DNA from: Karstenula rhodostoma CBS 690.94
Taxonomy: Eukaryota > Ascomycota > Dothideomycetes > Pleosporales > Didymosphaeriaceae
NCBI GenBank assembly: GCA_010093485.1
Contig: MU001493.1
Location: 2,716,937-2,780,936, forward strand
DNA: 64,000 bases
Reading direction: 5' to 3'
The notes beneath the pieces were generated by a model. The model was given only the letters and a program-made list of their open reading frames with translations, was not told the DNA's origin and did no database searches. This document shows, one piece after another, positions 53,601-61,869 of this stretch. The first letter of the stretch is position 1. Each line of letters begins with the position of its first letter. The position numbers and the translations under genes are program-made.

Positions 53601-53982
53601 ATAGTTTATAAATAAAATAAGTTTTATAGAAATTTAAAAATATATAAAAATAAATTAAATATTTAAAATAAATTTATATAAATTTATAATATTTTTTAGA
53701 GATACTAAAATAAGTATATTAAGTTACTATAATAAAGAAATTTAACTATACTATACTATATAAAAGGATATACTATTTAGGGAAATTTAAAAAATTAAAA
53801 ATATACCCCTTTTAGGTGAACTTGTTGGCTGTAGTGGATGAGACACACGACCTGGCCATTGGTGTTGTGTGGGTACCTACAGTATCTGTTTGGACTGGCA
53901 CGTGTTGAAGACCGTTAACAGTGGCCGCTGAAGAACGATTTCCATCTCCCGAGACGGAAAACACCATCACCAGACTGACAAT

Positions 53983-55718
53983 ATGCGTTGGAACATCCAT
54001 GCAAATGGCACGAAAGATCCGCCCGAGGTGCGTAATTGGCGCATACACATGATTGCGTTGGTGGCCTCGATGTCTGCGCTTGCGAGTGAGTGGCTCTTGC
54101 CAACTGTTCGATGCGACTATTAACGGTATCGCAGTGGGCTACGACACAGCCGTAATCGGGGGCACAATGGCGCTGAACTCATTCATTCGCGATTTTGGAT
54201 GGGCAAACGTGTCCAAGTCGACGCGCGATACGATCCAGGCAAACATCGTGTCGACGTTTCAAGCCGGATGCTTCTTCGGTGCTTTGCTGACTTTCCCGGT
54301 TGCTGAGAAGATTGGTCGCAAGAGGACGGTGATGATAGCCGGTCTAGTGTTTCTGCTCGGTGCGGCTCTCCAGACTGCTGCGCAGGGCAACCTCAATCTG
54401 ATTTACAGCGGAAGAGCTATTGCTGGCTTGGGCATCGGCGCGTCGTCGCTCACTGTGCCTGTCTATATCGCCGAAGTTGCACCTCCGTCCATTCGCGGGA
54501 GACTGGTAGGGATTTTCGAGATCGCTTCACAAGGGGGCGGCATGTTGGGTGAGTGCCGCATGTCACTGGCACAATGCTTCCGCATACTGATCATCGCAAG
54601 GGTTCTGGATTAACTACGCCACGGACCAGACTGTCAATTTCAACAACAAGGCGCAGTGGACCGTACCTCTATCATTGCAACTGGTCCCCGGTGTGTTGCT
54701 GGTCGCGGGCATGTTCTGGTGCCCAGAATCACCACGCTGGCTCGCTCGAGGCGACAAATTCGACGCAGCCGAGAGAATCCTAACCACGGTGCGTGGTTTA
54801 CCCTCCTCCCACCCCTACATCCAGCACGAAATGGGGGAGATCCGTGCACAAGTGGAAGAGCGAAGCACAAACCACTTGAGCAAGTCGGCACAGTTTAAGA
54901 AGCTATTCCAAAGGGGTACTCGCAACCGCATGGGAATCGGTCTAGCCTTAATGTTTCTTCAGTCTTTCACAGGTGTCAACATAATTACGTATTATGCGCC
55001 CAGGATCTTCGAGACCCTCGGCATCTCCGGTACTTCGCTGAAACTGTTCTCCACCGGCTTCTACGGCATTGCGAAAACGCTCGGAATGATCACTTTCACG
55101 GTCATCATCGTCGAGAAGGTCGGGCGCCGCAAAGGCCTCATCTGGGGTGCGGCTCTCGGCTGCATACCCATGTGGTATATTGGTGGCTACGTTATGCGTG
55201 CCGACCCTGCCGCCGCCGCTGCTCGAGGAGATATCAGCCGTGATGGTTGGGGCTATCTCGCCATGGTATGCGTTTACATCAATGCTTTCATCATATGTGC
55301 GACCTGGCAGGGCATCACCTGGACCTACGCGTCTGAGATATTCCCGTTGGACATCCGCATGCTCTGCGTCTCGCTCACCACAGCAGACACCTGGCTGGGC
55401 TCATTCATCATTGCGCGCAGTACACCGTACATGATATCCGATCTCGGTTACGGGGCGTATTTCTTCTTTGCGTCAATACTGCTTTTGATGGGGGTTTGGG
55501 CGTTCTTGTTCGTGCCGGAGACGAAAGGAGTGAGTTTGGAGAAGATGGACGCCCTGTTCTCGAAGCCGATGCATCAGGTGGTGTGGGCACAGATCAGAAA
55601 GACGCCGTCGCCGTTGGATGAGGCCGAGGCGGAAAGAGATCAAGGTTTGAAGTCGAGCAAAATGGAAAAGGAAATGGATTTTGAGCAGGCTGAGGTCGAA
55701 CACAATAGCCATGTCTAG
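53983..55718 (+). CDS. MFS transporter of the sugar/quinate permease family
   Basis: Three exons: 53983-54085, intron 54086-54134 (49 nt, GTGAGT...CAG), 54135-54548, intron 54549-54600 (52 nt, GTGAGT...AAG), 54601-55718; 544 aa, normal for the family. Proton-coupled uptake of a sugar or quinate-like substrate across the plasma membrane is the family role. Visible signatures are GYDTAVIGG in helix 1 (residue 36 on), EKIGRKRTVM between helices 2 and 3, GRAIAGLGIGASSLTVPVY in helix 4, IRGRLVG, PESPRWLA at the start of the central loop, EKVGRRKG between helices 8 and 9, and VPETKGVSLEKMDALF after helix 12. About 12 hydrophobic segments fit. The ATG at 53983 has A at -3 and gives a usual cytosolic N-terminus. 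The AT-rich block ends only 170 bp upstream, so the promoter is very short or lies in RIP DNA. The gene converges on the reductase, 109 bp apart. The substrate cannot be read from the sequence. Confidence 0.9.
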
Positions 55719-55827
55719 CAGAGGGGATTGAATGGAAATAGAGAGAAAACAGTAATAGATTGTTTCGGAGGATTTGTAAGTGTAGATTTCCCATAATGAA
55801 GCTTGTAAGGATCTAGCGGATTGCCCG

Positions 55828-56996
55828 CTAAACTGCCACCAACACTTTCTGGTTGCTCACACCCGCTTTTAGTACCTCCAATGCCGCTTGGATCTTCCCA
55901 ACCCCACCTTCGATCACACGGTAAGGCGGGGGGGCAATGACACCACTCTCAAGCCACGTTGGCAGATCTTCGTGAAAGATCTTTGAACCTAGCTGAATCA
56001 TATCAGGCTTGTACCAAAGTTCCTCTCCATGGACCATGTCCGCGTCGATTGCGTCCAATTTCGGGAGGTCTTCAGGCCAGGGCCCTGTGTGCGCGATAAC
56101 TTTCGCGGTAGCCGTCGACTTGGATAGTATGTCTTGCACGGAACTGAGTGTCGCCGTCGAGGCAATGGTATCTGCGACATAGGCGATGGGTTTTCCTTCA
56201 CGCTCAGCTGCAGCTACGGCATCCTCAACGACAGTGGACGAATTGTAGTCGAAGAGCACACTGGCACCAAGTGATCGCAAGTGTTCGTGATTTTTCTTGC
56301 TGGCTGTTGCATACACGTTTAGGCCGGCCAGCTTAGCCAACTGGATTGTGAGATTGCCCGTCATCGATGCGCCTCCCCATACGAGCACCGTAGCGTTCGG
56401 GGGCGGAGCCTTCAGTTCGGGCTTCGGCAAGCCAAGCACATGGAAGAGCATCAAGTACGAGGTGACCTAGACGACGCGATAAGCAAGTTATCTGGATAAA
56501 GTCATCCCACGTTGAGTGCCTTACGATGCTAGTGGTAAGCGTAGCAGCTTGCTCCAGACTGACGCTGGAAGGCAGCTTTGAGGTCGAAGATGAGCGGAGA
56601 ATGGTGTAGGTCTGGAAAGCGGCATTCTCTGGTTTCTGAGAAACGATTCCATCTGCTCCTCCAAGTACGCGGTCACCGGGTTTGAATTTGCTGACATTCG
56701 AACCCACGGCTTCAACAACACCGCTCAAGTCTACTACGGTCAGGTCATTGCGTCAAATATCCCCGGGGGAGCCTCTAAAAGACTATTTTGCACGTACCAG
56801 TGCCCAAGACAGCGGGATACGATGGTATGAACATTCCAGTCAACTGGCGTTTCCAATCGAGGGGGTTGAGTCCGATGAAGTGGTTACGCACGAGGACCTC
56901 ATTGGGTCCGGGTGTTGGTATCGGACGCTCTTCGACGACAAAATCAGCTTGGGCAGCTGGTAGAACCGCCGCAAGGTTCTTCGTCTGGTTTGCCAT
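55828..56996 (-). CDS. Medium-chain dehydrogenase/reductase (enoyl/quinone reductase type)
   Basis: Three exons on the minus strand: 56996-56798, intron 56797-56731 (67 nt, GTACGT...TAG), 56730-56525, intron 56524-56467 (58 nt, GTAAGG...TAG), 56466-55828; 347 aa. It belongs to the fungal zinc-type-alcohol-dehydrogenase-like reductases related to trans-enoyl reductases and quinone oxidoreductases, which use NADPH to reduce an activated double bond. Seen: a GroES-like N-terminus with GPNEVLVRN and LNPLDWK, LSGVVEAVGS, FKPGDRV, then a Rossmann motif GGASMTG at residues 166-172. The cysteine and histidine ligands of the catalytic zinc in true alcohol dehydrogenases are not evident, so I favour a zinc-independent enzyme. 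An acceptor three bases earlier would insert one Val. It is divergent from the regulator gene, with 563 bp between the start codons. Such enzymes occur singly and in secondary-metabolite clusters; no synthase is in view. Confidence 0.88.
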
Positions 56997-57559
56997 TGGG
57001 ATTGGGAAATACTGAATATGGAGGTGAAAGATGCGAAGGATGGTGTGTGACGAACATGGGGGAGATACATTGCATGCTTTTATACACTTCTAGGGACCCC
57101 AATAAAATTATTCAGAAATCGTACGTAAACCTGCTGATTTGTCTCGTATCCTTTGCAATGTGCTTGCTGCGGTGAATGTAGAAGAAATTACGACCGAAAT
57201 GGCCGAAATGCCGGCGAATTTGGCCGGTAGGAGTTAGGCACGCCATTTTCGGGAAAGCGCGCTTTATCAGCCACTCTTCCCTCACAAGTCGGATTTATCG
57301 ATGTCCCGAACGGCTCCATAATGTAAGCCGGAATCGGGAAGATAGACTCATCAAACAATCAGAGAGAGGGCACCTGCCATCGAAGCACGGCATTTCTACG
57401 AAAGTTGCGTTGCAGCACGTCGCAAACGAGCCGAGACAGAACAGACGGAGGGCTGCGTTCACGTCTTCATTGACTATGGTACTCATAGACTAGCGACCAA
57501 ATCGGACTCACCAGGGAATTACAACCAAGAGGAACTACGCTGAGCAGACGTCTTCTTGA
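56997..57559. promoter_or_regulatory. Shared upstream region of the divergent reductase and regulator genes
   Basis: 563 bp between the two start codons, no open gene. A CCGGCGAATTTGGCCGG stretch near 57212-57228 is an imperfect inverted repeat (CCGGC...GCCGG), a shape Zn2Cys6 dimers often bind. Its use as an operator for the neighbouring regulator is speculation. Confidence 0.4.
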
Positions 57560-59150
57560 ATGTCTACCGTAGAAGTATCTGGCCCGATCAGCCAAACTAC
57601 AGGACCATTATACTTTTGTTCCCTGTGCAACAAGCCGTTTAGCCAAGGTAAGCGACAATCCGCGGAGGAAGCATTCCATTGGGATCATGCGACACGACTA
57701 ACAGATGGCAGAAACGTCATGTACACGGCATATCAAATACTGCCGACGCCGCGCTGCTCAGCAACGGCAAATTCGGCCCAAAGCCTGTCATCCATGCCGG
57801 TCGGCCAAAATAAGATGCGATTTCAAATATCCCTGCTGTCGTTGTACTAGCAAGCAGCTTGTGTGCTCGTACGGCCAGAATCAGGTGCACATCTCGATCA
57901 CAGAGCAAGCCGGGAGTAAAGTCAAACCGAACAGTGATTCCGCTACCGACCAAACTGGAGCAGTCTCTTTGCTTACTTGGCCGAGCTCGGAAAGAGACAA
58001 TACCCCGTCTAATCGAAGTCATGAAGACATCGTACCGATCTCGTTGGACGATTTGACCTCCATCGACGTCTTTGGCCACCTCAACGCAACATTTTCATCA
58101 CCAGGGACCCTCCCGAAAAGCCCAGCTTCCCGTAGAGATTTCTCCTTGCCCCACATATTCGTAGATGTAACCGGCGAAAATGCGGATCCATTAGATCCTG
58201 GACTATCCCTCCCTCCCGAGTCCTCCCCCCGCTCTCTCGCAGCTCCGACCTCCCTCTCCCTTGCCCTCTCACCCACAACCCTACACCCACCACGACCGCC
58301 AGGGCTCCTTTCCAACGGCACCCGCCATTTCCTCCTCTCAATCATAAGTTCCTACCCACGCATGCTCGCACAGGGGCCCACACTCCCACCTTTCATCCAC
58401 CCCCATGGCAGCCGCCTCCACTTCGACGCCCACCCCTCGGAAACCACCACCTCTCCAGACGCGAATCCACACCCGAGCCCGCTCCAAGCATGCACAACCA
58501 TCGCGCGTCTCCTCCTCTCCCACCCCAACCCCTCCAGTGCCGCCTTCATCTGGCGCACCATCTCCACCGAACACGCCCACATCCTCTCCAACCTCCCCAC
58601 CTTCCCCCTCGCCTCGACCCTCGCCGCGCTCCAAGCAACCATGCTCTACGGTACCATGCGCGTCGCCCTCTCAGGACGTCCCTACGCCTCCATCAACCCC
58701 ACCCTCGTACACACAATGGAGAGGCTGGCCGCGCGCTCCTGCACCCTCACCGGCACCCCCTTCAGCGTGCGGCATAGCCGCGGAGAAAAGCCGACCTGGG
58801 AAGACTGGATATCAGAGGAGACGCGGAGACGCATATCGGTAGTGTGTTTTCTCCTCGCGCTGACTATACCGAGCGCCCCCGACGACCTAATTGCTAATCC
58901 GAATAATCACGTGCTGCCGGCCAGCAAGGCGCTCTGGGAGGCGCGCACGAGGGAGGAGTGGGAGGCGCTGTATTGTGCACAGCAGCACGGCGCGGCGCGG
59001 CTTGAAACGGTTGGTGACTTTATTGTCGCGAAGCTAGGACGCGTGGGGATGGACACGGGCGCAGATGCCGTGGATGAGATGATTGGGAGGTGGTATGCTG
59101 AGATGGACGGGCTGGGGATGATGCTTGCGGCTGTGGTGTCTAGTTTGTAA
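57560..59150 (+). CDS. Transcription factor with C2HC finger plus Zn2Cys6 domain
   Basis: Two exons: 57560-57647, intron 57648-57711 (64 nt, GTAAGC...GCAG), 57712-59150; 508 aa. The acceptor at 57711 is chosen over the nearer CAG at 57704 because it alone completes a zinc finger: Cys20-X2-Cys23-X12-His36-X3-Cys40. A Zn2Cys6 binuclear cluster follows at Cys55-X2-Cys58-X6-Cys65-X5-Cys71-X2-Cys74-X6-Cys81. This tandem of a C2H2-like finger and a Zn2Cys6 cluster is known in filamentous ascomycetes. Residues about 90-260 are Ser/Pro-rich linker. The C-terminal half (about 270-508) is helical and resembles the fungal transcription-factor middle homology region. It should act in the nucleus as a pathway-specific regulator. 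Placement next to a reductase and a transporter suggests these as targets, which is inference. Confidence 0.87.
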
Positions 59151-59634
59151 ACATGGTGCCTGACTGACAGTTCCATCGTCGAAAATTCCAGATGCCCGGA
59201 TTCCGTAATTTCACATGCCTCTCTCGAACCTACCAATTCCCTCGTGTCTGAGCTCATGTCGCTTCCTGGGATGCAGTAGCGAAGAACCGCATCATGAAAT
59301 GAACATTGATGCAGGGGTGTTTGTCCTTGTAGGAGTTGGAGTGCACCTGCGTAGAGAGTGTAGTGAAGTAGTATTTCGCAGTGCGCTAGAAATGCGATAC
59401 AAGTCGGACTGAAAGTACCAAACGAAATGCATTACCGACGACATTAAGCTTCTATCTCTCCTCGCAAGAGATGCGGGACGACACCAATGCACATATAAAA
59501 GGGACTGCCATTCATTGTACAAGATCTCTGCCAAGACACCGCTCGCTCAGGTAAAGCTTACACATCCGCAACGCATATCCACCGCAAATCCAACCATGTC
59601 CCTAACTTCTACAACCTAGAAAATTACAATGACA
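59151..59634. other. Convergent 3' region of the regulator and E2 genes, with a TATA box
   Basis: No gene is supported. A consensus TATAAAAGGG at 59494-59503 (plus strand) points toward the E2 gene's 3' end, with a donor-like CAG|GTAAAG at about 59550 and a 7-codon frame at 59595. It could start an antisense transcript over E2, or be chance. Confidence 0.4.
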
Positions 59635-61247
59635 CTATAGCATGAGCTCCAGCGGGTTCTCGATCGCCTTCTTGAGCTCCTTCATGAACTCGCCACCAAC
59701 CGCGCCGTCGACGACCTTGTGGTCGAAGCTGCCGGTGATGACAATCTTGTCGTCCCACTCTACGCTCGGTGTGCCGTCCTCTGAGAGCTCGCCCGGTACT
59801 GCGACCTTCTGTGTTGTGCCGATTGCGACGATGGTGGCCTGAGGGGGGTTGATGACGGCGGTGAAGCGGTCGATGGCAGGGTTCATGCCCATGTTGGAGA
59901 TGGTGATGGTTCCGCCCTGGTACTCCTCGGGCTTGAGCTTGCCGTCACGCGCGCGCTTGCCGAGATCCTTGATTGACGAGGAAACACTCTGGAGACCGAG
60001 GCCGTTCACGTTCTTGACGATGGGGGTCATCAGACCGACAGGGGTGGCAACAGCGACAGAGACATCCACAACGTTGTGCTGGCGGATGACAACCTGTCCG
60101 GCCTCCTCGAGCCATGAGGAGTTGGCTGCAGGGACCTTGCGTGCGGCGACGGCGACGGCCTTGACGAGGAAGTCGTTGACGGACAGCTTGTACTCGCCCT
60201 TGGACGAAGCGTTGAGCGCTTCGCGGAGCTTGAGCAGCTTGGAGACGGAGATGCTGGAGGCCACGAAGTAGTGCGGGTTCTGCTGCATGCTCTGGGTAAG
60301 GCGGGAGGCGATGACCTTGCGCATGCTGGTGGCGGGGACATCCTCGTACGTGACAGCCGCTGGGGCAGTCGCAGGAGCTCCGGGAGCGGGCTGAGCCTGC
60401 TCAACGTCCTTCTTCTTCTGGTGGCGGTCGATGGAGAGCTCGAGGCGCTTGCCAGAGGATTCAGACTCGATGGCCTCGGGGGCAGCCTCCTCCTTTGCGG
60501 GCGGAGCAGTGCCGGATCCCGAGTTGGGGGGCTCGCTGGCCTCAGAGGCCTCGCCCCCCTTGGACGGGGTATCGGGCTTCTTGTCGCCGCCAGCATCCTC
60601 AATCGAGAAGGATTCGAAAGCGGAGACATCCTCGCCCTCCTCTACGAGGACTGCGATGGGCTGCTCACAGTTAGCTCTGCCGCACCTCCCAATGGCATCC
60701 CGGTGCCTCTTCCGAAGTCGCAACCCATGTGTGATGTCTTCACCCAAACGAAAAAGGAACTCACGCTGCCGACTGCGATGTCCTTCGCACCGGAGTCTCT
60801 GAGGATCTTGGCGATGAAGCCATCCTCCTGGAACTCAAAGTCCATCTGGGCCTTGTCCGTCTCGATCTCGACCAATACGTCTCCGGGGGCGATAGTATCG
60901 CCGACCTTCTTCTGCCAGGTACCGATGTTTCCGGCCGTCATGGTAGGAGACAGGGCGGGCATGCTGATGACCGTGTGCGAGGGGAAGGCTGTACATGGCA
61001 CAATCAGTATCGGGGCATCTGATCAGACAACGAGGAGGGCGAGGCTCACACTTGGAGGCATAGTATCTGGCGAGCGCTGCGAAAGCCGGTGCTCGGCGGC
61101 TGGTGGGCGGTCAGCAAAGCTTCTCCGGGCGCGGAACGCGAGCTCGGGAGCAACATACGAGGCAGTCAAGCTTCCGCGCAGGGAAATCGAGCCTCTCGAG
61201 GCCAATTGGGATCCCGCGCGGGACAGAAAAGTCGTGGTCGCAGGCAT
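59635..61247 (-). CDS. LAT1: Pyruvate dehydrogenase complex E2 (dihydrolipoamide acetyltransferase), mitochondrial
   Basis: Four exons, minus strand: 61247-61159, intron 61158-61100 (59 nt, GTATGT...CAG, branch GCTGAC), 61099-61050, intron 61049-60989 (61 nt), 60988-60765, intron 60764-60661 (104 nt), 60660-59635; 462 aa. E2 transfers the acetyl group from lipoyl-lysine to CoA and forms the core of the mitochondrial complex. Residues 1-46 are an Arg/Ser/Ala-rich mitochondrial presequence ending ARYYASK. Residues about 50-130 form the lipoyl domain with the lipoylated Lys92 in ETDKAQM. Residues 226-462 form the catalytic domain with the active-site motif DHKVVDG (His435). The linker between them is Ala/Pro/Glu-rich but lacks the peripheral-subunit-binding domain: SIDRHQ runs straight into KKKDVEQ. 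An upstream in-frame ATG at 61376 would add 43 residues; I prefer 61247. Divergent from SEC7. Confidence 0.93.
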
Positions 61248-61869
61248 TGTGACGGGATGCCAATGGGGTCCGCTGAAAATTTCCCGGGCACGGAGGAGCG
61301 AAGGCAGGCGGGACCTGGAGACGGAAGAGGCGAGGGAGAGATGTAGGAGGAGAGCCCGCGCTCGAGAATCGGACAAGTGATGTGCTGGGAGATGGAGAGA
61401 TTGTCGCGCCCAACAGAATCGAAGTGTTTAGCTGTTGGCCGTAGCGGCCGGCCAAGACAGATTCGTTAGTCCCCGAGCAAGGAGCGCTGGCGCAGGGAGC
61501 CGCCACAGCAGCCACAGCAGCCACAGCCACCGGCACGGCCACACAGTCGGAGCGACGGACGGGCGCCGCGCTGACAGGGATGGCAGCGGCGGTCGGGTCG
61601 GGTTAGCACCTAGGAGGCTGATGCGCGTGGAAGACACTTTGCCATTCCACGCTGGATTGTACAGCACTGCGCTCCGTTGACGGCCTCTTCTGCGACGATT
61701 CTGAAGTCGTGCTACCCCCGGCAGGCCCATCAGACACTGCCTGCTGCCTTCCGCGAGCGCCGCCTCCCGCAATGGTAGCTTAGCTTCCCCCCGCTAGAGA
61801 TCAAAGAAGGAGCAACCCTAGGCACACGGCGCATCACGAGCATACGCACACGCACACGCACACCACATA
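61248..61869. promoter_or_regulatory. Divergent promoter region between E2 and SEC7
   Basis: 622 bp of GC-rich DNA between the two start codons. It contains a CAGCCACAGCAGCCACAGC short repeat near 61503-61528 and (CACACG)n-like repeats just before the SEC7 start. No TATA box is obvious, in keeping with housekeeping promoters. No other gene is seen. Confidence 0.5.

Larger units (their letters stand above)
4671..53812. repeat. RIP-saturated AT-rich block of nested transposons (about 49 kb)
   Basis: Composition switches abruptly at about 4671 and back at about 53812. Inside, TpA dominates while CpA and TpG are almost absent: reading through, I found only about twenty, for example near 15777, 19636, 22760, 23543, 33098, 39562, 45609 and 47211. 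C survives mostly before T or C. That is the pattern left by repeat-induced point mutation (CpA to TpA on either strand). I found no ATG, so no gene of usual form can start here. Resolved contents are two copia and one gypsy LTR elements, a 1.3-kb repeat family and tandem arrays, listed separately. Sub-stretches not otherwise assigned (about 4753-13700, 15005-19980, 20542-22153, 30917-32800, 39581-45000, 52242-52955) are RIP-degraded repeats whose class I could not determine. Confidence 0.93.

Noticed and set aside
4671..53812. Mitochondrial DNA insertion or chimeric contig
   Set aside because: AT-richness alone suggested it, but the CpA/TpG depletion, LTR elements with target duplications and nested insertions mark it as RIPed nuclear repeats.
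4671..53812. Telomeric TTAGGG tracts
   Set aside because: Only isolated TTTAGGG or CCCTAA words occur, never in tandem.
53812..54103. Minus-strand frames over the start of the transporter gene
   Set aside because: Antisense shadows of the first exon and promoter; no domain.
58019..58842. Several frames of about 86-145 codons overlapping the regulator gene
   Set aside because: Low-complexity shadows produced by the Ser/Pro-rich coding sequence of the transcription factor.
60271..61380. 369-codon plus-strand frame opposite the E2 gene
   Set aside because: It is antisense to a confidently spliced housekeeping gene and shows no domain; GC-rich coding DNA often leaves the opposite strand open.
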